From Nageia nagi (lineage: Eukaryota; Pinophyta), in NCBI GenBank assembly GCA_050084985.1, contig JBITNC010000001.1:130324001-130388000 (forward strand): 64,000 nucleotides of DNA, given 5' to 3'. Below are positions 1 through 13,088 of the stretch, piece after piece. Under the pieces are notes generated by a model. The model was given only the letters and a program-made list of their open reading frames with translations. It was not told where the DNA came from and did no database searches. Every line of letters starts with the position of its first letter. The first letter of the stretch is position 1. Position numbers and translations under genes: made by a program.

Positions 1-3000
1 TCTAAGTAGAATGATTGACCAATAATACTTTTGCAAGGAATCTTTGAATATGTACAAATTGATTTAACAAAGTAAAACTTTGACTATATATAGATTAACT
101 CAATCTATCTGATAAGTTTTATATAATAATGATCTTCGTTTATAAATAAAACTCACTATATACATTTTTCCCAAAACAATCCTACCAGTTAATGTGAGGT
201 GGATTATACATCTCTAATTGTTTGTAGGATTTTGGAAGAGAAATATTTGGTCCTGCATACCAAGATTTGTTGTGAAGCTTAGGTTTATTGGTTGATGAGA
301 GAGACAAAACAAGAATAAGGTACATATATCTTTAATACTTTTCTTTCATTTTCCTCTATGATAAGTTAGATATACATATACACTTCCTCAACATGATATA
401 AGTGTTTCTAAGATATTCATTTTACAAGAATAATCAATAGGGATCCACCAAATTCACCTTAAAAATGTTGTGGGAAATGTACCACTAAGCATGCCAAATT
501 TATTTATTATTATGGTGTAATTGTATGTCATGAGGATACCACTGAACCAACATTGGATGGACTTTATTTGACCTCTAATTTATAGGTTGACTTTTGCTCC
601 AATTAAGCAATAGACTATCCTCCATTTGGTAGGATGATCCATCTATCTAAGGTTAAAAGTTGCAAAAAAAGTAAAATAAAAATAGTAAATGAGTAGGATT
701 TAAGAAAGAAAAAGGGGAGATTGGATCAAATCAAAACCATGGGGAAGTAATACCTAACATATAAAGCATTATATTCATGCAACCATCAACTTGCAACTAG
801 CCAGCAAGGCTAAATGAGCTCAAACACTCAACCCCAACCATCATAAAAATAGGAAAAATATGTCACATGCAACCATTTAAGAGAACCAAAGCACAAGCAT
901 TGAATCAAAATGGAAAAATAACCTATCTTGGTATTAGTATTGGAAATTATTTACACTTGAATGGGTAACCCACTTAAATACATTAATGAAACTGGTATTT
1001 ATAATACATGAGTGAGTCTATAAAATAAATGATAAGGAATCATAGTTATCTAACTTCTACATAAAGAAAATAAATCTAGCAATCATGGTCATACTATCTT
1101 CACAAATTAATTCATATGAATATGCTATTAATCCTGGTAAAAATTCAATTCCTAAGTAAAATTACAATATTTATAAGTAAACTTATTTGATAAATTTTAC
1201 AATACTGATTAGGTAGGTGAAATAACATTTTAGCTAAGTGAATACACGATTAAACTTTCCTTATTAATTATTCACCATGTTTCATTACATTAAATATTTG
1301 ATTTGTTAGTAATCTATCAACATCCATAATTTATGTTGACAACTATTATCACTTTCGAATTTCCAATGTACTCAAGCATTAATGTAACCTAGTACAAATA
1401 TCCTTTATTTATTAGTGATAACCTTATGCCATGTGGAATATGTTGATATCAACATGTAAGAACAAGCTCAAAAGAACAATATTGTGAGAAGAAAGCCATT
1501 TTGGAGTTGGAGGAGCCCATACTCTATTAAAGGTCACCATTGATTCTTCTTAGATTTGGTATTGATAGAATATTGAAAACATCCTATAGCTATAGATATT
1601 TGTATTAATGTAGTTTTATTGGAAGCTTCATCAGTATTATGGGTAGATTTTATGAATGTCCTTCAACTACTCTTGTTGCACACTCCAATCTCTTTTTGCT
1701 ATAGTTGCATATTTATTGTATATGAAGAATGAGCATTTCTCGTGTTGAAGCAAAATTGGGATAATGGAAATCAACTACAAATTGACACTACATATAGATA
1801 GCCTCCATTACTTAATGATCTCGATTACAATGGGAAGTCTCAAGAATTAATATTTTATAACTTGATCACAAACCAATATTATCATACTATATATGCATTG
1901 ATTACAAAATTAGAACTAATGATGTGTGTCTTAATGTATATGGTTACTTACCCCTAAATGATTAAGGATCAATATGAAAATATATACTAAGACTAAGATA
2001 TTAAATACTAAATTCATGATAGATATTAGAATGACAAAGGTAATAACAAACTATATTCAAGATATGGGTTAGATTCGATATGATGAAGGCAAATGAAGCA
2101 ATGCAAGAGATATAGTGCTAAGAGAAATATGGCACTAGTCACCATACATCTCCTCTGTAGACTTAAACTACTATTACTATTTCTTCTCATGACACACATT
2201 TTCTTATTCTAATATACTTATGGTCCAAGTTTTTCACCATATCTTCAATACCTTTTGACCAAAGATATATGAGGCTTACCATTTTTTATTTTTAAAATAC
2301 TCATATTTTTACAATCTTTCATACTTGATTATTGGGTGCTTATGTCTACACAATCATACCTCAAGATTGCTAATTTTTGTATTTCAAGATGATAATCCTC
2401 ATATTATAGATAACTACAATCTCAACATCTTTAACTAATCAAATAGGCATCAATTTATTATGGAATTTCAATCTTCATGAAAGCTTTCTTATATGATTGA
2501 AGCATGCCACATATTCTTTAACTCACTAAAATGTGATTTAATGAAGCTTGTTGATACATTTAAAACATATACCTAGGTGTATGCCTTTGTTTTTTTTTTG
2601 TGTGATTTTTCTTCAACCAAAATCTATACCCTTTTGTGGATAAACTATACTTACTACATACCATTAAATTATAATTTTATGAAGTTTTCTGATAAACAAC
2701 CCATGTGCATTCTTCATGTTGTATAACTATTAGTTTTGGCATATATCCTATTCCTCATTTCTCTTATCCGACTATTGTGTAGGAACTATGTAAAGCTAAT
2801 GAACATATTGTAAAATTTGAGAGGGTGAATTGATTTGGTTGAACACTACTACTCCATAGGATATAATTATCAATAACTAGGAACCATGAGCTAGGGTGAT
2901 AAGATACCCAAGGATGAGATAACCACATCTATCACATGCTGGAATGATGCCACATTGGCCGAGGCTCAATGATAAAACCTTTAATGGAATTATTTCAGAA

Positions 3001-4199
3001 TGTTGGATGTGCATCATGTTTTCAACTTTATGAGCCTACTAAAAGAAATATTTTCCATTTTCATACATTATCCCCACTCATACATTATTACTGATATATC
3101 ACTTTAGAAAATAATTCCTAGGTCTTTTCTAAATATTGGCTATGCAATGAATATTAGTTTTAACAACCAAGAGTGAAGATGCTGCTTTCTAGTCCTAATA
3201 CAACATATATTCAATTGTAGAGTATAAATATATCATTACTTTTTATAAAACTACATTTAGATGAAGAATATTATCAAACCATTTACATGGCTTCATTGTA
3301 CCTTTATATCAATAAATGTAGGTATCAAATTTAGCAGATACCTAGCTCTTTTCATCTCAGTGTTCTTAATCTTTAGGCTTTATCCAATTATGCATGCCCC
3401 CAAAATATCAACAATGCATGTGAATGATTTATCCCAAGATGTGCTCATGATATTAAAATTTTTATGATATTCAACCACTAGACTGCACTATCTAATATAA
3501 TCCCTAGATAAAATATTATATTTGATAATTTCATTGGAGTAAATGTCTAGCTCCCAAATAAAACTATAGTGAAGAGTTAGATATAATTTATATCATATGC
3601 AGTTTTTAGAATAGCTCAAAATATTTATAATGATACTAAATATTCACATAAGTAAATATTTATACAAATTATTAAAAATGTAGATGATAATCTTATATTT
3701 TCATATAACATATGGGATCTTCCTCTACATATACTAGCTCATAAGTATTGTAGTTATATTAAGGCTAAATTGTATCATTTTCTTTATTACTATCCCCCTC
3801 CATTTTTTATTCCTCTATATATTCTATTGTATTATCCTATGGAGAAGAAGGTATATTGAATTTATATTGTTCATCATCCACTTTATTATCCATTAGATCA
3901 AAGGCTTCAACATTTTGAGACTCCTCTTTTTCACCCTCATTTAGTTGTGAGGTCATATGTTACCCCACCTTATCTTTCTCCTTTGGAGAAGGGATATCAA
4001 AATTTCTTGAATCATCTTTGAAATCCTTATTTAGCTGCAAGGCCACCTCATCAAGATTAACATCTTCAAGTTGGTGGGGGTTTTCCATATGTTTTAAAAA
4101 TTTCTTGAAAACTCAAAACTCTTATGACCCTCATTTTTCTAAATTTATTTACTATGTTGGGATCCAATTTTGTTACTCTCAAGCAAAGGAGTGGGGTAG
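1..4199. other. AT-rich stretch, no gene recognised
   Basis: I read both strands and found only short open frames (3261-3467 +, 4018-4215 +) with no family resemblance, no splice-site pattern and AT-driven composition. No terminal repeats were found. The end of this stretch runs into the LINE-derived duplication that starts near 4.2 kb. Confidence 0.5.
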
Positions 4200-5246
4200 G
4201 GTCTCTTTTTCCTAATTTTTCCTTTTAGTGTGAATTTTCCCACATCCTTAACTACTACCTTTCTTTTCATAAGCTAAGAAACATGCTTCTTAGCACTTTT
4301 ATCTTGACCCTCAATTTGAATTTATTTTTTCTTAGTCTAGGATAATATATTATAGTTATTACCTTCCCCTACTAGAATACAATTTGAAGCTTGAGGGACT
4401 ACTAATTTTGCATCAAGTTGGAAAGTAACATCACCTTATAAATTAATGTAATTAACCCTTAATGTCTAGGTTCCTCCCATTTTCCCTAGCAAACATTCTC
4501 AGTGGAGTGGAAGAGAGAGTCAAATAGGAATGCCACAATATTAAGGTTTCACTCTTCCTAATTTCTTCCCCAATAAAAGTAATGAAAAAATAGGAAATGA
4601 GGACCAAATAAAATATAGTACCTTCCATCGAACAAGAAATATTTAATTACCTAACTTATCATTATGTCCCATGGAACAAGTAATTTATCCCTGTTCTACC
4701 CATATACCTCCACCAATTGTTATTCTTAATTATGAAGTACATCAATCTCATGAGGCTTCACTTTCTTATTTATTATAAAGCCATATCATTTAGTGTTCAA
4801 TTAATAAAACTCAACAACTTCCTCTATTCAAAGAAGTTGATTTGAATAGAGCCAACTCAAGATATCTCATCATCCCAACCAACCACTATCCTTTTCCATA
4901 TAGCTAGAATGTATCTCATACATCATTTTAGAAAACTCCTTACACTACCCTTATTCAAGAATTTCTAGTAGGTTCTATCATCTTTCACTTCCTTGCAACT
5001 AATTAGTTTGACCCTGTATGCATGCCCTATTTTTATCACTTCAATTTGCTCCTAAATAATTTCTAAAATGATGTTGGAAGCTACAAAAAATGATCCAAGG
5101 TTTCAATAGCAAATTAAATTTTAAAGTATGATTTTATTTATGACACCTCATCACATCAAAGGAAGTAATCACTTGGGGGATCTTTCCATTTATTGTGAAG
5201 TATGAGTGAGATATCATCCACCCCAAAAGTAGATTTTCACTACATG

Positions 5247-5255
5247 GGCTCATAA
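5247..5255. repeat. 9-bp target-site duplication (left), GGCTCATAA
   Basis: The same nine bases occur at 6147-6155. In the paralogous uninterrupted copy near 8.02 kb the corresponding site is present once in diverged form, which supports an insertion between the two direct repeats. Confidence 0.65.
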
Positions 5256-6146
5256 CATGGGGGGGTCTATCAATAGAAAATAGTAAATAACATGTGAGTG
5301 CTACTAGGGGTTATTTTCAATATCAACATGAAGTATCAGTATATCAGTACATATTTTATAAAACAGGGGTAGGGGTTTGTACATAGGGGGAGGGGTTATC
5401 GAGGGTGGGGGGTTACCAGGAGTGGTTATTGAGGGGGGGCATATGTGTTGGATGGTATATGATGATATTATTATTTTATTTCTCTTCAATTTTATTATTT
5501 TAAAATAATTAAAATATTAGTATTATTTTACTATCAAATACTATCCAACATATTAAATTAATTAATTAATTGATCTTTTTATGAATTTATATTAATTAAT
5601 ATTAAATCAATAAAATTAAAATATCCAAACATACTATGCCCTTGGTTTTAAATGTAAAATATATTAATGTCCATGGGTGATCAAAAGCAAGCAATGGAAT
5701 TGAAGTTTACAAGAATGATAAAGTAGCAAGCAAGGTCCAAGTGTACAATATCTAGCTAAAGAAGAATATAATATAGTCATGGATGGTTAAAAAGATATCA
5801 CATTAAGCTTAGATAAAGAGTGCCAAGCTAATATTGATAAAATATGAGAGGTGTAACCTTCTTGTCTTTGAGGCTTGCATCCAAGTCGACTTTGCTAGTA
5901 TTGAAAGAAATATTATACATTGATGAAATAGTAAAATGACTAAGAGGTAGTTAAAATTTATTTAATTTAAGTTTTTTGGAAAAATGGTAAGTTTTAAAAA
6001 GGGATTATTAATTATTATGTAGGGGTTTACCATGAGGGTTTTAAAAAAATAAAATGAGAGGTGGTAAATTTAAAAAATAAAGGTTTTTTTTAATAAGCCC
6101 ATGCACACACATGTTTTGAGACCTTTATATTAAGATACCCCCTTGT
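5256..6146. mobile_element. Non-autonomous DNA transposon, 891 bp (MULE- or hAT-like)
   Basis: The segment interrupts LINE copy 1 and has no counterpart in copy 2. It is flanked by the 9-bp direct repeat GGCTCATAA. The ends form an imperfect inverted repeat: the left end starts CATGGGGGGGTCTATC and the right end read in reverse starts ACAAGGGGGTATCTT. Nine-base duplications are typical of Mutator-like elements; hAT elements (8 bp, termini starting CA) are the alternative. The interior is AT-rich and codes for nothing convincing; G-rich runs sit near the left end and weaker ones (AGGGG, GAGGG) near 6.0 kb. Confidence 0.6.
5366..5439 (+). other. G-run cluster, potential G-quadruplex
   Basis: G-tracts lie at 5366-5369, 5372-5375, 5386-5390, 5392-5395, 5403-5405, 5407-5412 and 5433-5439. 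The four tracts from 5386 to 5412 are separated by loops of 1, 7 and 1 bases, which meets the usual four-tract G4 rule. It is striking in such AT-rich DNA and lies inside the 891-bp insertion. Confidence 0.65.
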
Positions 6147-6335
6147 GGCTCATAATGAGATTTTATGCAAGGCTTTGGTACCACCTTCAACCTTAGGTAT
6201 TCCTTGTAAGTCAAGCCTAGTCAACATTTCAATCACATCCAAATCCTTATTAGGTTCCACATGAAGACATATAACTACATTCTCCTTAAGCGCATTTAGA
6301 TCTTTTTTTAGGGATCTAGTTGCAATTTTGCTACA

Positions 6336-6597
6336 TTCTTTGAAGATTTGAGCACTCCTTTCTTACTATATACTCCAACATACATGAAAAATAATCATAC
6401 TCAAAAATTAGTTTATCTTTTTTTTCCCACCCATAAAATCCCATTGCTAAATGAAATTTGCAAGGGAATAAGGTTTAATCCATTGAATATTCACTTTTGT
6501 AAGAATTATTTCCCAAATCGAACTTGAGTACTCATAGTATACTAATAAACGATCCACAAACTCTTCTTCCTTCTTACTGAATATGCATCAATTGGGA
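6336..6597 (-). pseudogene. LINE reverse transcriptase C-terminal fragment, copy 1
   Basis: This is the diverged partner of 8203-8466, recognised by nucleotide alignment. It covers the zf-RVT-like tail of a plant L1-type LINE ORF2. The frame is more damaged than in copy 2. The RT core itself is not present. Confidence 0.5.
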
Positions 6598-7332
6598 ATA
6601 TCATACCCTTTTTTCTTATATTATCATTTGTATGGATTATGTTAAGAGTAGCAACCTACATGAAATAAGTAATTTTTGGGATCATGCATTTTAGCTACAC
6701 TTTTTTATCATAATCTAACTTGTTTATCCTTTCCATTTTTGTTTATCCAATTAAGTCCTATGCTCACAAAGTACTCCTTCCCTCATTTTGGTCTATCAAA
6801 AATAAAGTATTAGGTTTTTTTGTACTATATATTTTGTAATCTATAATTTTTCTAATAATTTACTCCAATTTTCCCTCTATTGCTATGTTTGGAGCTAGGG
6901 GAATTGGTCACTCCACCAAATCACCATTCTAATGGGTATAATCTTTGACCATTGTAAAAATAGTGAGTTTAGCCCAATATCTTTTTCCTAATTTTTCTTT
7001 TTTATGGGTATTTTCTCGTATCTTTAACCATTTCCTTTCATGTATCGAGCAACATTCTTCTTAACTCTTTCAACATGATCCTCAACTTGAATTTTCCTTT
7101 TCTCATTCTAGGATGCTACATTATTATAATTATTTCCTTCCTCTATTGGACTACAATTAGGAGCCTAAGGGGCCACCAATTTTATAACAAGTTGGGAACA
7201 AGCCATCACCTTATACGTTAATGCAATTAACCATTGATTTCTAAGTTCCTCCCATTTTCCATTGCAAACATTCTCAATGGAGTGGCAAAAAGAGTCAGAT
7301 AAGAATACCACAATATTAAGCTTCCTTTCTTT

Positions 7333-7989
7333 TTATTTTTTTCCCCAACAAAAATGATTGAGAAATAGGAGATGGGGACCAAAGAAAATAAAGTATCTTT
7401 TATCAAGTAAGAAATACTGAATTACCCAACTCATCATTCTATCCCATGGAGCAAATGATTTCTCCCTAGCATACCCATATCCCTCCTTCACCAATTCTTC
7501 TCCTTTATTAAAAATATTTTCGATATCATGAAGCTTCACTTTCTTATTTCTTTGAAATTCATGCTCTTCAATGTTCAATTGAGAAACCTCAATAATTTCC
7601 TATATAAAGAAGTTAGTTTGAATAGAGCTCTCATCCTCCCATCTAGCCATCACCTTTTTCGACATAGCCAAAATATATCTCATATATCAATTTAGAAAAC
7701 TCACTACACCATACTTCTTTAGGAATTTCTAGTATGCTCCATCATGTTTCACTTTGCTACAACTACTTAGTTCGACCCTCCATGCATAACCCATTATTAT
7801 CACTCTGATTTTCTCTTGAATAATTTCCAAAATGATGTTGCGAGTTGCCAAATTATTAGCCAAGCTCACAATTCCGTACAAATTAAATTTTGAAGTACAA
7901 TTTCTCTTGTCCCACCTTGTCACATCAAAGGCATTAATCACTTAGGGGGTCTTTTATTTATTATGAAGTATGAGTGAGATATCATGCAC
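7333..7989 (-). pseudogene. Coding-like frame of unknown family in LINE-derived unit
   Basis: One minus-strand frame stays coherent over about 219 codons, interrupted only by in-frame stops (two TAA/TAG upstream of codon V-I-N-A-F-D-V, then TAG, TGA and TAG further on). No indel is needed. Recognisable blocks include FDVTRWDKRNCTSKF, LATRNIILEIIQEKI and KKVMARWEDESS; it is lysine- and tryptophan-rich. The stops fit Gln or Arg codons changed by C-to-T. It follows a LINE RT tail on the same strand and is also found in copy 1, so it belongs to the repeat rather than to a host gene. I do not recognise the family; a LINE ORF1-type protein is one possibility. Confidence 0.45.
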
Positions 7990-8202
7990 CCCCTAAGTAC
8001 ATTTCCTCTACATCGATTTGTGATGAGATTTTGTCATATCCTCTAGAGATACCTTAAACCTCAATGAGCCCTCTAAATTGAGCCTAGACAACATTTCAAT
8101 CACACCAAAATCCTTATTAGGATCCACATGAATATAGACAACTACATTATCCTTAGCTACATTTAAACCTTTTGTTAGGGTTTTAGCTACAATTTGGCTA
8201 CA

Positions 8203-8466
8203 TTATTTGAAGATCTTAGCATTCCTTTCTTTTAATATACTCCAACATACATGAGAAAGAATCATACTCCAAATTTCTTTTTTCTTGTTTTTCCCAACCC
8301 CAGAATCCTATTTCTTAATAAAATTTACAAGGGGATTAGGTTTGACCCATTGAATATCCACTTTTGTAAGAATTATTTCCCAAATCTAACTCGAATACTC
8401 ATAATGTAGTAATAAATGATCCATAAACTCTACTTCCTTCTTGTACAATATAAACCAATTTTGGAA
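8203..8466 (-). pseudogene. LINE reverse transcriptase C-terminal (zf-RVT-like) fragment
   Basis: About 88 codons in one minus-strand frame read like the zf-RVT tail of plant LINE ORF2 proteins. Key blocks are ILYKKEVEFMDHLLLH, YEYSS-stop-IWEIIL and VCWSILKERNAKIF. In the family the pattern is CxxC...HxxxxC; here the first cysteines are replaced (tyrosine at the second) and the last cysteine of HLLLHC is tyrosine, so the finger is dead. Two in-frame TAG codons are present, one at a position normally Gln or Lys before IW. The RT palm domain is not found upstream, consistent with 5' truncation. Confidence 0.6.
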
Positions 8467-8840
8467 GATCGTATATTTTTTTCTTAAATTTTTATTTGTG
8501 TAGATTTTGTTGAGAGCAACAACCTATAAGAAATTTTGAGGATTAAAAATTTTAGCCAAAATTTTTTCCATGATCCAACTTGTTTATCCTTTTCATTTTT
8601 GTCTAGCCAATTATACCCTATGCTCACAAAGTACTCCTCTTTTTTGGGTTCATCCAAAATAGAGTATCATGTTTCTCCATATCATATATTTTGAGATTTG
8701 CCACTTTTCTTCTAATTGACTCTAATTTAGCCTTTATTTCTATATTTGGAGTTAGGGGAATTGATTAATCCACCAAATCACCATTCTTCTTGATATAATC
8801 TTTGACCTTTGTACCAATATTGAGTTTAACCCAATATTTT

Positions 8841-11800
8841 AGAATATAATTACATCATACTAAAATATTATGCACATAATTACAAAATAAATATATTCAT
8901 TGATAATATTTCTTTTAATATAATATTATCTATTCTCATTTAATATCATCCATTATCATTTAATATCTTGTTATATCATTTAATGTTATTAAAACAATTT
9001 ACTTTAAGAGAATAAAAATATATGGTTAAGATGTATAAATGTGTAAAGAAATATAATTAGATTTTAATAAATTAATTTAGTTTAATTTTGATATTAAAAT
9101 TGATAACTATATTCAAATCTTTAAAATTTAGTAAATTATTCATTTAATAAAATATTTTAAATTAAAATATAATAATCATAATTTCTTTAAGATCTTAGAA
9201 TATCTACACATATAAGAATATAAGAAGTTGTATACAATAAGTGTACATATTCTTATTGAACCCATCTAGAGCCATTCATTATTTATTTTAAAGTTTCAAA
9301 TAAACTTTCACCAAAAACCATTAGGAAAATGTTTAGTTGAATCAATTTTAAAAATTCATGCTTATATTCCTACAAGTGCCTTACTTATCTCTATTATCAA
9401 GAGACATAAAAGAAAATGCTACACAGGTTCTTAGGATTTCCTAGTAAGGTTGAATTTGATGGCAATAAATTTTTAAAATTGTAAGTAAGCTTCGAACTCC
9501 TAAAAATGCCAAGATTAATGCACACACCTTTTTATTTTACACGTGCATTCATAGACATTCTTATAGATTAATAAAACAATGTCAAATATTGCATTTTGAT
9601 GAGAAAGGTTTACTACGCAACAACAATTGAATACATTAACATTAGTTAGAATATATTTTACCCTATCATTCATTACGTTGGATCATAGTACAACTTTTGG
9701 TGTTTATATACCATAGATGACGTGTAAGGTATACTATATTTGATGTTGATGGGAATTAATAATGTATTTTATTATTATATTCAAGTTAGATTGTTGGGTA
9801 GTAAAAGTTTTTAACTATTAGCAAACTTCTTAAACTATTGGAAGGCTTCTAAAGATATTATTAAAACAAATCAACTCACTTTTCAAGAGATTGGGATGTC
9901 ATTTGTAATAGAAAATGAAGATTTTATTTATTTTTCTTCACTAAAAGGTCATAAGTATTTTTATTGAACTACAATGGAATATTAATGGAAGGGTTTTCTA
10001 TATATTGCAAATCTTAGAATGTTTCAAATGAATTTATCAATATAAGTTTTGGAATCTTTTATAAAATAATGCTATTTTAGAGGTTAAACGAGGTGCTTAC
10101 TTGGAAAAGAGGGGACTTCAATCGATAGTGGCTCTTTAAGTTCAGCTCCTTTCAACCCTCTCAAAAACCTCTTGCAATACCTTCTTTATGAACTATATTT
10201 GAACTACAATTTAAAATGAATTAATAATGATTTAAATGGTAAAATACATTATAAGATACACTTAATTAGTTAAAATTATCATCTTTAATATATTTTGTAA
10301 ATTCAAAATAATTCTTAATATTTATTAACTATTAAACATTATATGTTTATTTTAAATTTATTTTTTTATTAATTATTTTAAAAATTTGAGAGATAATATT
10401 TTAAAATTAAAAATATTTTCTTATGAATTTCGTCCATATACTTTAATAATAATATTTTTTGATATATAAACAAACACAAAGATAACTTTAAAATATACAA
10501 GTGAAGATGATGGAATACAACTTATTTTTAATAAGAACTTCATCCATGCACACTAATTTTATAACCAAAATAAGATATGAGATGAATATATTATAGAAAA
10601 TGAGATTTCTCCAAACAAATATCAACCTTAAAATAATTAAGGTCAACTAAATTAATATAAAACATCCAAATTATATCTTCCAAGTTAAATACATCAATTT
10701 TAATTCACATGCAATGATATCTAGACATTTTTAATGCTACAAGATTAAGATTTATATTTAAGATATTTTATATGTACTTGGATACTTGTATATTGGCAAT
10801 GCTTATCAAGCAATGGATTTGGAATACTTATAATTCTACTATCAATAAATGAGACAATTCAATTTAGAGGATACTTATAAAATAAAAAATATGCACATAA
10901 GGGATATTAAAGTGAGGCTACATTCACCATAAGAAATTATGATATTACATAATAAGCTTTTATCTTATAGAAATATAGAAGTGGAGAGAGGGGAAGAGGA
11001 GAGTGAAGTTCCTCCATGCAATATAGGGGGATCCTTAAGTGCTCGATATATGCTTGATCATGATGGAAACTATTCACTCCATCCTCCATAATGAAAGGGG
11101 ATATTTATTTTCATTCTAGAAGCACATATTGTATTATGCAACCTCACATAATATCATTATATATGGGATAAATGCATCCTTATGAATATATACTTAACAT
11201 GAACATCTTTAGTTACAAGAATGGGAGGAATGTATCATGTGTCATGTTTCTAAAAGTTTAGGCATGGTGGCATATAGCCATAAGAAAACTAAAGGAACTC
11301 CCATCTTATGCCTGCATTGCACTATATAATGTCCCATGGGTAACATAGTGAAATCATATGCATAAACCTAAATAAAGATTATTATGTATCAACTATGAGA
11401 TGATGGGATCTCATAAACATTCTTACCTCATTCTTACTCTCTTCCTCAGTACCCCTAACCCTCCTCATATTTATTTTACCTACCCTCTTTCTTAGAAGTA
11501 TCCCTAATTCTCCAAATGACTCGCAAACATTAATATCAAAATAAATTGAATTACTAACACACTAGTTAATCATCTCTAACATCCTCTCATCATCATCCCT
11601 GCCTTAACTACCACCGTCCTCTTAATCATCACCTACCTCTTGATCTCTCATCCTCCTCTGCTTTCTTATTATCCTTTTTTACCTCTGCATACTCATGCAT
11701 AATCAGAAAAGGTTGTCATAGCCATTGTTAATATCCTTCCTTTAGATTGTATTTTTTATTTTATTTTATTTTTCTTAAGCTTTTCTTGTTATTTATTTTT

Positions 11801-12215
11801 TTCATTTATTGATTACTTTATATTTCTTAACTTTTTGTTTGTTTCCATTGTAAGAAATACTAATGAATTTTTAACATCTGGTTGTAAACATTATTTCATA
11901 GGCTCATTGATGTGAGAAATAGATCATCTCCTTACAACAAGCAATGGTCCAGGAGGAGTATTCTTCTTATATTTTAAGTTCAAATATTGTAACAATAAAT
12001 TCAAGTGAGGTTGAATTTTTAAATAATATTTGGAAATTGGTTAAAAATTAACATATTAATGTTGTTGGTGTTGGCATGTTTAATGCATTTGTTATTTCTT
12101 TCAATTTAATTAGAAGACCTTTCTTTACCAATACTTTCAAAAAGTTATAGAATTTAGTAAAGGATATATGCTTTCTCATTAACATTCAATCTCTAGATAC
12201 AATAGAATGTGAAGA
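8841..12215. other. AT-rich stretch, no gene recognised
   Basis: No coherent reading frame, tRNA or terminal repeat was seen. An ~80-bp segment at about 10530-10620 (GAGATGAATAT...GATTTCTCCAAACA) resembles 13075-13155 at the broken 3' end of the P450 pseudogene, so a short dispersed repeat is shared by both places. Confidence 0.45.
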
Positions 12216-12915
12216 AAACTTATACCCACTTCTTAATTAACTATGTATATTAAAAAAATATGTTTATATTTAGTTCTATAAAAAAGGTAAAGGTAAATTA
12301 TATTAACATCCATTGGAGACCAATTGGTCTATGGGATAGCCAACTGTAGCAGGTCATTACATAGTATGTATGTCTCGTAATGAGAATAGGACATAGAACA
12401 AAAATCACAATAAAATCAATGCATAAACAACTCAACCAACAACTGAAACATACATAAAATCAACAATTATTATTTAGAAACTAATTATAAATCTTCATTA
12501 CTTCCTCGTACATTCATATTAATTTAAACTTAAAAAAAATACTAACGTATATTTTTTACACCACATAAAAATTATTTAAGTTTCAAATTAGGTAGTGCAA
12601 CGTAGCTAAGTATTGTACGGCCATTAGTGGTTTTATATTGTAACTTGAATAAAATAAAAAATTGTGTTTGAATAAAGTAAATCTGAGAGCAAATATTGTA
12701 TGTTTGTAAAATTTTAATAAATTAATCGACGGGAATAGTACTATAGACGACCATTTGACCGTCCAACTTCAATCACCTTCCCATTATCTTTTGTCTTTTT
12801 CTCATTATCTTTGTCTTTTTCTATGCGGTGTATAAATACTTGGGAGATCATTATCGGAAGATATCGAGAATCAAACCATTTTATACTCCGCGACGAATCA
12901 TTTCGGAGACTCGAC
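12216..12915. repeat. Segmental duplication, copy A, left flank
   Basis: It aligns by eye with 50455-51000 in the same orientation (shared blocks such as ACTTATACCCA, CTAAGTATTGT, ATCTTTTGTCTTTTTCT). The A copy carries about 190 extra bases near 12290-12480. Beyond about 12840-12915 the two copies diverge, and in copy B the sequence jumps to what lies right of 15395 in copy A. Confidence 0.7.
12831..12838 (+). promoter_or_regulatory. Possible TATA box
   Basis: TATAAATA lies in a locally GC-richer stretch and after a pyrimidine-rich tract (TTTGTCTTTTTCT twice). About 185 bases downstream begins a short frame resembling a membrane anchor (13023). The spacing to a plausible start site is right for a plant promoter, but no transcript evidence exists here. 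Confidence 0.35.
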
Positions 12916-13022
12916 AGTTGCCTACGGTTTAAGCAAATATTTTTTGATCAATTAAAAAACTGTCTCAACCGGTGTAAAAGTAGTGGTTCCTCCGATTTCC
13001 ATCAGAGTGATAAACTTCCTTG

Positions 13023-13088
13023 ATGGATTTTCTTGCTTGGTTCCCTTTGTTTCTTTACTTTTATCATATCCTCACTTCAAATTTTTAA
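13023..13088 (+). pseudogene. Short membrane-anchor-like frame, truncated
   Basis: ATG is followed by 21 codons: MDFLAWFPLFLYFYHIL and a short tail to a stop. The hydrophobic aromatic-rich start followed by polar residues is what the N-terminal anchor of a plant P450 or another ER enzyme looks like. It points toward the 3' end of the P450 pseudogene on the other strand and stops where the dispersed ~80-bp repeat begins, so if it was ever a gene it is cut off after the anchor. It could equally be a chance frame. Confidence 0.25.

Larger units (their letters stand above)
4206..6984 (-). repeat. LINE-derived tandem duplication, copy 1 (interrupted)
   Basis: This copy aligns by eye with 6985-8840 from end to end: 4206-5246 matches about 6985-8020 and 6156-6984 matches about 8030-8840. 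The two parts are separated by an 891-bp insertion (5256-6146). Read on the minus strand it holds a LINE C-terminal zinc-finger region (6336-6597) followed by a second coding-like region (about 5240-4560) parallel to the one at 7989-7333. Similarity is moderate with many substitutions and small indels, so the duplication is old. Confidence 0.7.
6985..8840 (-). repeat. LINE-derived tandem duplication, copy 2
   Basis: This ~1.86-kb unit is a direct tandem partner of 4206-6984 and keeps the uninterrupted arrangement. On the minus strand it contains a LINE zf-RVT tail (8203-8466) and, downstream, a 200-codon coding-like frame (7989-7333). To its right (beyond 8840) the sequence becomes simple AT-rich DNA, so the LINE is 5'-truncated. 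Confidence 0.7.
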
